A stretch of 64,000 nt of DNA, from contig NZ_CP126106.1 of the NCBI RefSeq assembly GCF_030123325.1, forward strand, positions 12,501-76,500. The letters are read 5' to 3'. The notes under the pieces are model-generated. The model saw only the letters and a list, made by a program, of their open reading frames with translations, did no database searches and was not told the origin of the DNA. Within the stretch, counting starts at the first letter, position 1. The number at the start of each line of letters is the position of its first letter. Source of the DNA: Peribacillus simplex. Lineage in GTDB: Bacteria; Bacillota; Bacilli; Bacillales; DSM-1321. This document shows positions 24,877 to 33,517 of the stretch, in pieces. Made by a program: the position numbers and the translations under genes.

Positions 24877-25094
24877 AACGGTTTGTTAAAGAAGCGGTTG
24901 AATATGGACTGGAACTGAAGCAATCCACGAGCTGGAACGAATATGGTCAGAGCAGGCAGTTGAAAACCATGGAAACGATAGATGTAAGATTAGTTGAGTT
25001 AAGTGAGGAAATCCTAAATAAAGAGAAAAGCTCGCTTGAAATATTGGAAATGATAGGCGAGATTAAAGGTCTTCTGATTAATTTATATACTTAA
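24873..25094 (+). pseudogene. yaaR: YaaR (DUF327), C-terminal piece, frameshifted
   Basis: Seventy-three residues match the second half of YaaR (KRFVKEAVEYGLELK, and IGEIKGLLINLYT at the end). A GTG at 24873 overlaps the upstream TGA as GTGA, so re-initiation by translational coupling would yield a separate C-terminal protein. There is no Shine-Dalgarno of its own. The conserved ending and clean frame suggest either recent mutation or retained function. It lies 8 nt before holB. Confidence 0.78.
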
Positions 25095-25102
25095 GTGAGT
25101 TG

Positions 25103-26107
25103 ATGGTTTTGGATAAAACATGGCAGGACATGAGTCAAATTCAGCCGCAGGTAATGACGATGCTGCAAAATAGCATAACGAAGCAAAGGGTGGCCCATGC
25201 GTATTTATTTGAAGGGGAAAAAGGGTCAGGTAAGCAGGAGATAAGCAGTGCCTTTGCCAAAAGCTTACTATGTGAAGCCCCGACAGCAGGTTATGAGCCA
25301 TGCGAACTTTGTCGGAATTGCAAACGGATTTCAAGTGGGAATCATCCTGATGTCCATTTGATAGAAAGAGACGGTCTCTCAATAAAGAAAGAACAAATTA
25401 AGGGGCTTCAGGAAGAATTTTCGAAAAAAAGCGTAGAGGCGGATCGGAAGGTTTATATGATTGCCGATGCTGACAAAATGTCGGTGGGGGCAGCCAACAG
25501 TCTATTGAAATTTTTAGAAGAACCTTCGGCTGATACTGTGGCAATATTGATGACCGAACAGCTTCAGAGGATTCTGCCAACTATATTATCAAGGTGCCAA
25601 GTGATTTCGTTCAAGCCATTATCTCCTGAGAATGTGAAACGGAAGCTGATGGAACAGGATGTAGAACCACAGCTGGCTTCGGTTATTGCACACATAACAC
25701 AGAATGTGGAAGCTGGAATCGTGCTTAGTCATGATGAATGGTTTGTACAAGCTCAAAAAATAGTGGTAAAATTATATGAAGTGTTAAAACTTAATTCCTT
25801 GAAGGCATTGCTGTACCTTCAGACGGATTGGTTCACACACTTTAAAGAAAGAGAACAGGTTGACAGAGGTCTTGATTTGTTACTTCTTATATATAAGGAT
25901 TTATTATACATTCAGTTGGACAAAAAGGACTTCGTTGTGTTCCAAAATAAACTGAAGGAATTTGAAACTCACGCTCTTCATCTTTCCCCAAGACGCCTTG
26001 CTGAACATATGGGTTGCATTTTGGAAGCAAAAAGGAAGCTGATGTCCAACACGAATCCACAGCTGTTGATGGAACAGCTTGTGCTGAATTTGCAGGAGGG
26101 ATCATGA
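25103..26107 (+). CDS. holB: DNA polymerase III subunit delta'
   Basis: HolB is the stator subunit of the clamp loader. The 334-residue protein shares the DnaX-like N-terminus (HAYLFEGEKGSGKQ) but has GKQ in place of GKT/S in the P-loop, as expected for a non-ATPase delta' subunit. A zinc module with CEAP...CELCRNC is present, as is SLLKFLEEPS. I use ATG 25103; a TTG one codon earlier is the alternative. It belongs to the tmk cluster and is followed 1 nt later by ricT. Confidence 0.95.
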   Translation: MVLDKTWQDMSQIQPQVMTMLQNSITKQRVAHAYLFEGEKGSGKQEISSAFAKSLLCEAPTAGYEPCELCRNCKRISSGNHPDVHLIERDGLSIKKEQIKGLQEEFSKKSVEADRKVYMIADADKMSVGAANSLLKFLEEPSADTVAILMTEQLQRILPTILSRCQVISFKPLSPENVKRKLMEQDVEPQLASVIAHITQNVEAGIVLSHDEWFVQAQKIVVKLYEVLKLNSLKALLYLQTDWFTHFKEREQVDRGLDLLLLIYKDLLYIQLDKKDFVVFQNKLKEFETHALHLSPRRLAEHMGCILEAKRKLMSNTNPQLLMEQLVLNLQEGS

Positions 26108-26108
26108 T

Positions 26109-26939
26109 TTGTATGATGTTGTAGGTGTCCGTTTTAAAAAGGCGGGCAAAATATACTACTTCGATCCGGGTGAATTCGCTATTCCTAAGGACGATTTTGT
26201 AATAGTGGAGACTGTCCGCGGTGTTGAATTCGGTAAAGTCGTTACAGCCCGAAAACAAGTAGATGAAAACGATGTTGTCCTGCCATTGAAAAAAGTACTT
26301 CGGGTCGCTGATGCAAAGGATAAGCTGATTGTAGACGAGAACAAGGCGGCTGCAGAAGAGGCTTACTCTATATGTTGTCAAAAGGTTGTGGAGCATAAGC
26401 TGGATATGAAGCTGGTTGATGTGTCATATACTTTCGACAGAAATAAAGTCGTGTTTTATTTTACAGCGGATGGTCGCGTGGATTTCCGTGATTTAGTCAA
26501 AGATTTAGCTGCCATATTCAGAACTCGCATAGAACTGCGCCAAATTGGGGTAAGGGATGAGGCAAAGATGCTTGGTGGCATCGGGCCTTGTGGCAGAATG
26601 CTTTGCTGCTCCACATTTCTTGGAGATTTTGAACCGGTTTCCATCAAAATGGCGAAGGATCAGAATTTATCATTAAACCCTACAAAAATCTCAGGTTTAT
26701 GCGGTCGATTGATGTGCTGTCTGAAATATGAAAATGATGAGTATGAAAGTGCGAAGGAAATGCTTCCTGATTTAGGTGAAATGATTAATACGCCTGGTGG
26801 CAAAGGCAAGGTAGTGGGGCTTAATATTCTAGAACGCGTACTTCAGATTGAACTAATCGAGCAAGAAAGAGTATTAGAGTATACTCTAGATGAGATTCTA
26901 AAAGAGGGAGCCGTTTCTATTCAAGCCACAGATTATTAA
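26109..26939 (+). CDS. ricT: RicT/YaaT, Fe-S protein of the RicAFT complex
   Basis: RicT (YaaT), with RicA and RicF, supports mRNA processing by RNase Y and affects sporulation, competence and biofilm formation. The 276-residue protein has the PSP1 domain with clustered cysteines in GPCGRMLCC and GLCGRLMCCLKYE, which bind a [4Fe-4S] cluster in the family. It starts at TTG 26109, with GGAGGGA 7 nt upstream; the nearby ATG 26104 is out of frame. RicA and RicF are not in this window. Confidence 0.95.
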   Translation: MYDVVGVRFKKAGKIYYFDPGEFAIPKDDFVIVETVRGVEFGKVVTARKQVDENDVVLPLKKVLRVADAKDKLIVDENKAAAEEAYSICCQKVVEHKLDMKLVDVSYTFDRNKVVFYFTADGRVDFRDLVKDLAAIFRTRIELRQIGVRDEAKMLGGIGPCGRMLCCSTFLGDFEPVSIKMAKDQNLSLNPTKISGLCGRLMCCLKYENDEYESAKEMLPDLGEMINTPGGKGKVVGLNILERVLQIELIEQERVLEYTLDEILKEGAVSIQATDY

Positions 26940-26953
26940 GGTGGTGGGAGAGC

Positions 26954-27328
26954 GTGGATAAGAAAGATATTTTTGAGTCGGTGACCAATATGGAAACCCA
27001 GATAGGCCAATTATATAAGCAGCTTGGAGAATTGAAGCAGAATTTGGCTGAGATCCTTGAGGAAAATCAGTCGCTCAAGCTGGAGAAAGAGCATTTGCGC
27101 CATCGGTTGGGCCTTGTGGAAGTCGAAAGTGCGCCTGCTGCAGTAAAGGTCAAACAAAAAGTGAAAAACCGTACAGCAAGTACGGACAAGGTTATGGATA
27201 TCGGGGAAGGCTATGATAATTTAGCCCGTATCTATCAAGAAGGCTTTCATATTTGCAATCTGCACTTTGGCAGTTTACGAAAAGAAGGGGATTGCCTGTT
27301 CTGTTTATCTTTTTTGAACAAGAAGTGA
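26954..27328 (+). CDS. yabA: Replication initiation control protein YabA
   Basis: YabA binds DnaA and the DnaN clamp to restrain initiation. The 124-residue protein has an N-terminal coiled coil (LYKQLGELKQNLAEILEENQ) and a C-terminal zinc module in GFHICNLHFG...GDCLFCLSFLNKK, both diagnostic. Translation starts at GTG 26954 after a GGTGGG-type site, 14 nt from ricT. A strong terminator at 27396 ends the cluster. Confidence 0.97.
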   Translation: MDKKDIFESVTNMETQIGQLYKQLGELKQNLAEILEENQSLKLEKEHLRHRLGLVEVESAPAAVKVKQKVKNRTASTDKVMDIGEGYDNLARIYQEGFHICNLHFGSLRKEGDCLFCLSFLNKK

Positions 27329-27395
27329 TAAAGGAATAATATAAAAGATGTTTCTTTTACGTGATAGATAGACCGTTTACAATATATAGTGATTC

Positions 27396-27431
27396 GGGGT
27401 CTGACGCATACTATGAGTCAGACCCCTTTTT
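27396..27431 (+). terminator. Intrinsic terminator after yabA
   Basis: GGGGTCTGAC and GTCAGACCCC form a perfect 10-bp stem with an 11-nt loop, followed by TTTTT. It shows that trmN6 does not extend further upstream. Confidence 0.9.
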
Positions 27432-27501
27432 GTACGATAGTAATGTAGAAGCATGGTCCCTAAACATGCTTTTTCGATACATGATTAGGAGGGTAACAGC
27501 A

Positions 27502-28245
27502 ATGGTGGAACTTAAAGGCGATGAGCGCCTGGATTATCTATTGGCTGAGAATTTAAGGATCATTCAGAGCCCATCGGTGTTCTCTTTTTCATTAGATGCC
27601 GTTTTATTATCAAGGTTCGTAAATATACCGATCCAAAAAGGCAAAATCGTAGATCTTTGCTCAGGTAATGGGGTCATACCTTTACTGCTGAGTACAAGAA
27701 CGAAAGGGACAATTACAGGTGTTGAAATACAAGAGCGGTTATATGACATGGCCCAAAGGAGCATGGATTACAATGGCGTATCCTCCCAAATCGAGATGAT
27801 TCATGGGGATATAAAGGAAATTCCAAAACAGATAGGGTATAGCAAATATGATGTCGTTACTTGCAACCCACCCTATTTCCCGACTCCATCTATCGAGGAA
27901 ATTAACAAAAATGAGCACTTTGCAATTGCCCGACATGAAATAATGTGTAATCTTGAGGACGTCATGCGTGTTTCAAGCCAGTTGCTGCGTCAGGGTGGGA
28001 AAGCTGCATTCGTTCATAGACCGGGCCGTCTGATGGATATCCTGCATTTCATGCGGATGTACAGAATTGAACCGAAGCGGCTGCAATTCGTTTATCCTAA
28101 GAGTTCAAAAGAAGCGAATACGATTCTTATAGAAGGGATAAAGGACGGCAACCCTGATTTGAAGATTCTTCCTCCGCTTGTTGTATATAATGATCAAAAT
28201 GAGTATAATCCGGAAATCAGAAGGATTCTATATGGAGAGGAATAA
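27502..28245 (+). CDS. trmN6: tRNA1(Val) adenine-N6 methyltransferase family (YabB)
   Basis: This SAM-dependent methyltransferase of the TrmN6 family is predicted to modify a tRNA adenine. The 247-residue form starting MVELKGDERLDYL at ATG 27502 has the length of B. subtilis YabB. AGGAGGG is about 9 nt upstream; the longer frame runs through a terminator. The glycine-rich SAM motif VDLCSGNGVIPLL and the catalytic NPPY (TCNPPYFP) are present. It overlaps yazA by 14 nt. Confidence 0.93.
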   Translation: MVELKGDERLDYLLAENLRIIQSPSVFSFSLDAVLLSRFVNIPIQKGKIVDLCSGNGVIPLLLSTRTKGTITGVEIQERLYDMAQRSMDYNGVSSQIEMIHGDIKEIPKQIGYSKYDVVTCNPPYFPTPSIEEINKNEHFAIARHEIMCNLEDVMRVSSQLLRQGGKAAFVHRPGRLMDILHFMRMYRIEPKRLQFVYPKSSKEANTILIEGIKDGNPDLKILPPLVVYNDQNEYNPEIRRILYGEE

Positions 28246-28492
28246 GCATTATTTTTATGTTTTGAAATGCAGGGACGGCAGCTATTATGCTGGGTATACG
28301 AATAATTTGCATCGTAGGATTGATGCTCATAATAATGGCAGGGGTGCAAAGTATACACGAGGCCGGACCCCGGTTGAACTGATTTATCATGAAATATTCG
28401 AAACACGGACATTGGCCATGCAGGCTGAATATAAATTTAAGCAATTAACAAGAAAACAAAAGCAAAAGTGGATGGCAAAGGAGGATACATGA
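28232..28492 (+). CDS. yazA: GIY-YIG nuclease-like protein YazA
   Basis: The 86-residue protein is a minimal GIY-YIG domain: YFYVLKC near residue 10 and YYAGYTNN correspond to the two halves of the motif, followed by RRIDAHN. These UPF0213 proteins have no firmly known substrate. The start ATG 28232 (MERNKHYF) lies within the end of trmN6, after AGAAGGA. rsmI starts 1 nt after its stop, so trmN6-yazA-rsmI form one operon, as in B. subtilis. Confidence 0.92.
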   Translation: MERNKHYFYVLKCRDGSYYAGYTNNLHRRIDAHNNGRGAKYTRGRTPVELIYHEIFETRTLAMQAEYKFKQLTRKQKQKWMAKEDT

Positions 28493-28493
28493 T

Positions 28494-29378
28494 ATGTGGC
28501 AGCAAAAAAGTTTTGAAAAAGAAGGATTGGAGCCAGCTCTATATCTGGTTCCTACACCGATAGGGAACCTTGAGGATATGAGTTTCCGGGCTTTAAGAAT
28601 CTTAAAGGAAGCGGATGTCATTGCTGCTGAGGACACGCGAAATACGAAGAAATTATGCAACTACTTTGAAATTTCGACACCTATCGTCAGTTACCATGAA
28701 CATAATAAGGAATATAGCGGGAAGCAAATGCTAGAGAGGCTTCGATCTGGAGAGGTCATCGCATTGGTAAGTGATGCTGGTTTGCCGACGATATCCGATC
28801 CGGGATATGAACTGGTCAAAGATGCCATTGCCGAACAGTTTAAAGTCATCCCGTTGCCGGGGGCCAATGCTGCATTAACTGCATTGATCGCATCTGGTCT
28901 GATTCCGCAGCCTTTTTACTTTTATGGCTTTCTACAACGGGGAGCAAAAGAAAAAAAGCAGGAGCTGGAAAAATTAAAAAAAATGGAATCGACTTGGATC
29001 GTCTATGAATCGCCACATCGATTGAAAGAAACATTGAAACATATGCATGAAATTTTAGGTGACCGCCGTATAGTATTATGCCGCGAATTAACCAAGAAAT
29101 TTGAAGAGTTCATTCGAGGGACTGTGAGTGAAGCATTGACGTGGGCGATGGAATCTGAAATTCGCGGTGAGTTCTGTTTAATAATTGAAGGTGGGCAATG
29201 GTCGGAAGATGAACCTGAAGAAGCTTGGTGGATGGCCCTTGACATCGTCGGTCATGTTAATCATTATATAGAAACCAAGCAGTTCACTTCAAAGGATGCA
29301 ATCAAGCAGGTCGCAAAAGATCGCAATATGCAAAAACGTGATGTATATCAAGCGTATCACATTGATATACCAAAATAA
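28494..29378 (+). CDS. rsmI: 16S rRNA (cytidine-2'-O)-methyltransferase RsmI
   Basis: RsmI methylates the 2'-O of C1402 in the decoding centre of 16S rRNA. The 294-residue protein has the tetrapyrrole-methylase fold: LVPTPIGNLEDMSFRALRIL, AAEDTRNTKKL, VSDAGLPTISDPGYELV and PLPGANAALTAL in order. AAAGGAGGA precedes ATG 28494. It ends the three-gene unit before a bidirectional terminator shared with abrB. Confidence 0.96.
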   Translation: MWQQKSFEKEGLEPALYLVPTPIGNLEDMSFRALRILKEADVIAAEDTRNTKKLCNYFEISTPIVSYHEHNKEYSGKQMLERLRSGEVIALVSDAGLPTISDPGYELVKDAIAEQFKVIPLPGANAALTALIASGLIPQPFYFYGFLQRGAKEKKQELEKLKKMESTWIVYESPHRLKETLKHMHEILGDRRIVLCRELTKKFEEFIRGTVSEALTWAMESEIRGEFCLIIEGGQWSEDEPEEAWWMALDIVGHVNHYIETKQFTSKDAIKQVAKDRNMQKRDVYQAYHIDIPK

Positions 29379-29385
29379 TAAACAT

Positions 29386-29417
29386 AAAAAAACTTCCGAA
29401 GACCGGAAGTTTTTTTA
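29386..29417. terminator. Bidirectional terminator between rsmI and abrB
   Basis: AAAAAACTTCCG and CGGAAGTTTTTTT pair around AAGAC, with A- and T-runs on both sides, serving both convergent genes. Confidence 0.85.
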
Positions 29418-29421
29418 TCAT

Positions 29422-29706
29422 TTATTTAGAAGCAGTGAAGTTTTGTTGAATTTCTTGAATAAGTAATTCTGCACCTTCACGACTAAGGATCAATTTACCA
29501 TTAGCAAGTGTAAGGTTGTTATCGGAAACTTCACCTGTAACTTGGCAAGTCATGTTTGGTTTGTATTTTTTCAAGATGATGCGCTCATCATCAACATAGA
29601 TTTCAAGAGCGTCTTTTTCAGCGATACCCAATGTACGACGAAGTTCGATTGGAATAACCACCCGGCCTAACTCATCAACTTTACGAACAATACCTGTAGA
29701 TTTCAT
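29422..29706 (-). CDS. abrB: Transition-state regulator AbrB
   Basis: AbrB is a small dimeric DNA-binding protein that represses post-exponential genes during growth. The 94-residue protein has the swapped-hairpin N-terminus MKSTGIVRKVDELGRVVIP with the DNA-contacting arginines. The rest is collinear with B. subtilis AbrB, with a cysteine in MTCQVTGEV. AGGAG precedes ATG 29706. Upstream, an extended -10 promoter and a Spo0A box just downstream of it mirror the known repression by Spo0A~P. Confidence 0.97.
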   Translation of the reverse strand: MKSTGIVRKVDELGRVVIPIELRRTLGIAEKDALEIYVDDERIILKKYKPNMTCQVTGEVSDNNLTLANGKLILSREGAELLIQEIQQNFTASK

Positions 29707-29765
29707 TTAAAAAATTCTCCTCTCAGTTACAATCTAGTACCCTATTTCTATTTTTTTCGCCAATA

Positions 29766-29772
29766 TTCGACA
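29766..29772. promoter_or_regulatory. Spo0A box downstream of the abrB promoter
   Basis: TTCGACA is a perfect match to the 0A box (TGTCGAA on the minus strand). It lies about 11-17 nt after the predicted abrB start, the region where Spo0A~P represses B. subtilis abrB. Confidence 0.65.
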
Positions 29773-29789
29773 AATTTTTTTATAAATTT

Positions 29790-29818
29790 ATAATACCAGC
29801 CATTCCCAAATTCGTCAA
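29790..29818 (-). promoter_or_regulatory. abrB promoter (sigma-A)
   Basis: On the minus strand TTGACG (29813-29818) and TATTAT (29790-29795) are separated by 17 bp, with a TGG extension before the -10. Confidence 0.8.
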
Positions 29819-29955
29819 TGATTTATTTTCATTTTTTTGTAAGAAATAGCATGGCTCTTTTCGTGTAACAAAAAGGCTTTTAAAGAGAAAAAATCGGTTA
29901 TGTCTTTAAAAGTGAAGAAATAGCAGGATACAAAGAACTACTAACTTCACCACAT

Positions 29956-29962
29956 TTCGACA
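29956..29962. promoter_or_regulatory. Second TTCGACA (Spo0A-box-like) site upstream of abrB
   Basis: This is another perfect TTCGACA heptamer, about 140 bp upstream of the abrB promoter in the abrB-metG interval. It may be functional or chance. Confidence 0.4.
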
Positions 29963-30077
29963 AAGTATGCATATAAAAACATACTTTACTATTATATGAT
30001 TAAATATCATTTAGTTTCAAAACAAAAGTTCTGAATTAAGGATAATTTTCTGAAAAAGTTTATGAATATGTGAGTTG

Positions 30078-30106
30078 TTGCACAAAAAAAGAAATTTAGG
30101 TATATT
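30078..30106 (+). promoter_or_regulatory. Candidate promoter of metG
   Basis: TTGCAC (30078-30083) and TATATT (30101-30106) are spaced by 17 bp. The transcript would carry a leader of about 230 nt before metG. The rest of the interval 29819-30077 holds only AT-rich sequence. Confidence 0.6.
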
Positions 30107-30287
30107 TTGTTGAGGTAAGAGGTAATGCTGTCATAAGGGAAGTTCACTTCCGTACCCCTGTTGTTAAAATGAGATTAAACTTATATTTTTTTAATTCTAT
30201 TAACATGATGATTAGATTAGTGTTTATTGTCGCGCAGAATTGTATATAGCGTTAAAATAGAGATAATAGCTTAAAATATATTCTTAT

Positions 30288-30316
30288 GGCTTGGGCCAGT
30301 CCCATAGCCGGTTTTT
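30288..30316 (+). terminator. Hairpin with T-run in the metG leader (possible attenuator)
   Basis: GGCTTGGG and CCCATAGCC pair with one bulged T around CCAGT, followed by GGTTTTT, just 22 nt before the metG start codon. It could terminate a short RNA or attenuate metG. Confidence 0.5.
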
Positions 30317-30338
30317 CAAATGATGAGGAGGGAACGAA

Positions 30339-32300
30339 GTGCAAGATAAATTAAAGACATTCTATATCACGACACCCATATATTATCCGAGTGGTAATTT
30401 ACATATAGGGCACGCGTATACGACAGTGGCAGGGGATGCCATGGCTCGTTATAAAAGGATGCGTGGCTTCGATGTCATGTATTTAACAGGAACTGATGAA
30501 CATGGTCAAAAAATCCAGCGTAAAGCGGCTGAGGAAGGAGTCACTCCTCAGCAATATGTAGATAATATCGTATCAGGGATTAAAGAGCTCTGGGAAAAGC
30601 TTGATATTTCATATGATGATTTCATCAGGACTACGGAAGATCGCCATAAAGAGGTCGTAGCCAAGATTTTCAAAAGGCTGTTGGATCAGGGTGATATATA
30701 TTTGGACCAATATGAAGGATTATATTGTACACCTTGCGAATCTTTCTTCACGGAACGTCAGGTGGAAGAAAGCAATGGAAACTGTCCTGATTGCGGCAGG
30801 CCTGTTGAAAAGGTGAAAGAGGAATCTTATTTCTTTAAGATGAGTAAATATGCGGATCGGTTACTGAAGTTTTATGAGGAAAACCCGGATTTCATTCAAC
30901 CGGAATCCCGCAAAAACGAAATGATCAATAACTTCATCAAGCCTGGATTGGAAGATCTGGCCGTTTCCCGTACTACTTTCGATTGGGGCATCAAGGTGCC
31001 GGGAGATCCAAAGCATGTTATTTATGTATGGATTGATGCATTGACCAATTATATAACGGCATTAGGGTATGGAACGGACAATGATTCTAAGTACTTGAAT
31101 TATTGGCCTGCCGATGTACATCTGGTCGGAAAGGAAATCGTTCGTTTCCATACAATCTATTGGCCGATCATGTTAATGGCTCTTGATGTGCCGCTTCCAA
31201 AGAAAGTCTTTGCCCACGGATGGCTTCTCATGAAAGATGGTAAAATGTCGAAATCAAAAGGGAATGTAGTGGATCCCGTTACATTGATTGATCGTTACGG
31301 TTTGGATTCCTTACGCTACTACTTATTGCGTGAAGTACCATTTGGTTCAGATGGAGTATTTACACCGGAAGGGTTTGTGGAACGGATCAATTTTGACCTG
31401 GCAAATGATTTAGGGAATTTATTGAATCGAACAGTTGCAATGGTCAATAAGTATTTTGATGGTGTGATTCCAAATTACGAAGGATCCAATGGCGAATTCG
31501 AAAAGGCTTTGCTTGAAATGAACCAAGATACGGTAGGCAAGTATGAGGAAGCAATGGAAAACATGGAATTTTCAATTGCACTAACATCCATTTGGCAACT
31601 CGTGAGCAGAACTAATAAATTCATTGATGAGACCCAGCCATGGACTCTTGCTAAAGATGAATCAAGGAAAGAAGACCTTGCTGGTGTCATGGTTCATTTG
31701 GCGGAATCATTGCGCAGGACGGCAATACTTTTGAAACCGTTCTTGACGCAAACTCCGGAAAAAATCTTTGCTCAGCTTAGCATCAAAGATGATGTGTTAA
31801 AATCCTGGGACAGTTTAGCGGAGTTCGGTCAAATTCCTGCTGAAACAAAAGTCTTGAAGGGAGAGCCGATCTTCCCTCGTCTGGATATGGAAGAGGAAGT
31901 TTTATATATTAAAGATCAAATGCAGGGTGGCGCCCCCAAGGTCGAGGAAAAAGTGGAAGAGACGATTCCCGAAGTTGATGAAATCACTATTGATGACTTT
32001 ACAAAAGTGGAGCTTCGTGTTGCTCAGGTCATGGAAGTTGAGCCTGTGAAGAAGGCGGATAAGCTTCTTAAACTTCAGCTTGATTTGGGGTATGAGAAAC
32101 GCCAGGTCGTATCAGGCATTGCACAGCATTATAAACCCGAAGATTTAGTAGGCAAAAAAGTGATATGCGTAACAAATTTAAAACCTGTTAAACTTCGTGG
32201 CGAGCTCTCTCAAGGAATGATTTTGGCGGGAAGCCAGGATGGTGTGCTCTCAGTCGCAACAATAGATTCATCGATTCCTAACGGTTCAAAGGTGAAATAA
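30339..32300 (+). CDS. metG: Methionyl-tRNA synthetase
   Basis: MetG (metS in B. subtilis) charges initiator and elongator tRNA-Met. The 653-residue protein has the class I signatures HIGH (in SGNLHIGHAYT) and KMSKS (KMSKSKG), and zinc-knuckle cysteines in CTPCES and CPDCGR. A C-terminal tRNA-binding OB fold starts near DDFTKVELRVAQV. It starts at GTG 30339 after GAGGAGGG. A long leader without any T-box consensus precedes it. Confidence 0.98.
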   Translation: MQDKLKTFYITTPIYYPSGNLHIGHAYTTVAGDAMARYKRMRGFDVMYLTGTDEHGQKIQRKAAEEGVTPQQYVDNIVSGIKELWEKLDISYDDFIRTTEDRHKEVVAKIFKRLLDQGDIYLDQYEGLYCTPCESFFTERQVEESNGNCPDCGRPVEKVKEESYFFKMSKYADRLLKFYEENPDFIQPESRKNEMINNFIKPGLEDLAVSRTTFDWGIKVPGDPKHVIYVWIDALTNYITALGYGTDNDSKYLNYWPADVHLVGKEIVRFHTIYWPIMLMALDVPLPKKVFAHGWLLMKDGKMSKSKGNVVDPVTLIDRYGLDSLRYYLLREVPFGSDGVFTPEGFVERINFDLANDLGNLLNRTVAMVNKYFDGVIPNYEGSNGEFEKALLEMNQDTVGKYEEAMENMEFSIALTSIWQLVSRTNKFIDETQPWTLAKDESRKEDLAGVMVHLAESLRRTAILLKPFLTQTPEKIFAQLSIKDDVLKSWDSLAEFGQIPAETKVLKGEPIFPRLDMEEEVLYIKDQMQGGAPKVEEKVEETIPEVDEITIDDFTKVELRVAQVMEVEPVKKADKLLKLQLDLGYEKRQVVSGIAQHYKPEDLVGKKVICVTNLKPVKLRGELSQGMILAGSQDGVLSVATIDSSIPNGSKVK

Positions 32301-32317
32301 ACCGATGAAAACATAAA

Positions 32318-32348
32318 GGTGTTTCATATGAAACATTTTTATGTTTTT
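32318..32348 (+). terminator. Probable terminator after metG
   Basis: TGTTTC-ATAT-GAAACA forms a short stem, followed by TTTTTATGTTTTTTT. Confidence 0.6.
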
Positions 32349-32509
32349 TTCTTTATGCTTTTGGAAAAAGTAATGTAATACAGGTTTAGTTTTTGGTTCT
32401 GCATTTATTTGTTGGGCATATAGGCTTCTTTGTAATCTTTTTGTTACCTAAATGTGAAACATAAAACTTTCATTTTTTAATAAAATAGTGCTAGAAAGGA
32501 AGAAAAATA

Positions 32510-33277
32510 ATGTTATTTGACACACACGTACATGTTAATGCGGAACAATTCAACGAGGATCTCGAAGACGTAATAGACAGAGCTAAGGAAGCAGGAGTCA
32601 ATAATATGGTAGTCGTTGGTTTTGACCGGCCTACTATTATAAGGGCAATGGAATTAATAGAAGCTTATGATTTCATGTATGCCGCGGTCGGATGGCATCC
32701 TGTGGATGCTATAGACATGACTGAAGAGGATTTACAATGGATCGAGGAGTTATCCAATCATCCAAAGGTTGTGGCCATTGGTGAGATGGGCCTGGATTAT
32801 CATTGGGATAAATCACCGAAAGATGTTCAAATGGAGGTGTTCAGGAAGCAGATCCGATTGGCAAAAAAGGTGGGGCTGCCCATTATCATCCATAATCGGG
32901 AAGCGACCGCGGATATCGTGAACATACTCAAGGAAGAAGAGGCATCAATGGTTGGAGGCATCATGCATTGCTTTAGCGGAAGTGCAGAAACGGCTTTGGA
33001 ATGCATCAATATGAACTTTTATATTTCATTGGGTGGCCCTGTGACCTTCAAGAATGCAAAAAAACCAAAGGAAGTGGCAGCAGCCGTACCTTTAGACCGT
33101 TTACTGATAGAGACCGATTGTCCATACCTGGCTCCCCATCCTTATAGAGGGAAGCGTAATGAACCTTCGTATGTGAAGCTTGTTGCTGAACAAATTGCAG
33201 AAATCAAACAACTCACATTAGAGGAAGTTTCCCAGGCAACAACGGAAAATGCCAAGAAATTATTCGGCATTAACTGA
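32510..33277 (+). CDS. tatD: TatD-family metal-dependent deoxyribonuclease
   Basis: The 255-residue TIM-barrel hydrolase carries the metal-binding signature DTHVHVNAEQF at the N-terminus, GEMGLDYHWD, IIHNREA, MHCFSGS and the final ETDCPYLAPHPYRGKRNEP. TatD enzymes act as 3'-5' exonucleases or as D-aminoacyl-tRNA deacylases in some Bacillus (YabD). Which activity applies is not visible. AAAGGAAG precedes ATG 32510. It stands between metG and yabE as in B. subtilis. Confidence 0.95.
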   Translation: MLFDTHVHVNAEQFNEDLEDVIDRAKEAGVNNMVVVGFDRPTIIRAMELIEAYDFMYAAVGWHPVDAIDMTEEDLQWIEELSNHPKVVAIGEMGLDYHWDKSPKDVQMEVFRKQIRLAKKVGLPIIIHNREATADIVNILKEEEASMVGGIMHCFSGSAETALECINMNFYISLGGPVTFKNAKKPKEVAAAVPLDRLLIETDCPYLAPHPYRGKRNEPSYVKLVAEQIAEIKQLTLEEVSQATTENAKKLFGIN

Positions 33278-33447
33278 CATTTTTTTTTACAATATCTCCC
33301 GGGATTCATTAGCTAAAATTGAATTTTTTTAAGGTTTCTACAAATTTCACTCCTACTATAGGTTTATTATGTCGAGAAGTCGCCCTTTCCTTTTCAATAT
33401 GAAATATGCATAATAGGTAGTAATTTCCTGAATGAGAAGTGAATGGG

Positions 33448-33477
33448 TTGACAGCTTGATAACTAAGTCTATATAAT
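33448..33477 (+). promoter_or_regulatory. Promoter of yabE
   Basis: TTGACA (33448-33453) and TATAAT (33472-33477) are both perfect, with an 18-bp spacer. Transcription would begin near 33484, just before GGAGGAAGGAGG. Confidence 0.8.
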
Positions 33478-33517
33478 CACCGGGAGGAAGGAGGAGTTTT
33501 TCATTCTATTAAAAACT

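Noticed and set aside
27361..27501. N-terminal extension of trmN6
   Set aside because: It runs through the strong yabA terminator (27396-27431); ATG 27502 has AGGAGGG and gives the family length.
30107..30338. T-box before metG
   Set aside because: There is no AGGGTGGNACCGCG motif in the leader.
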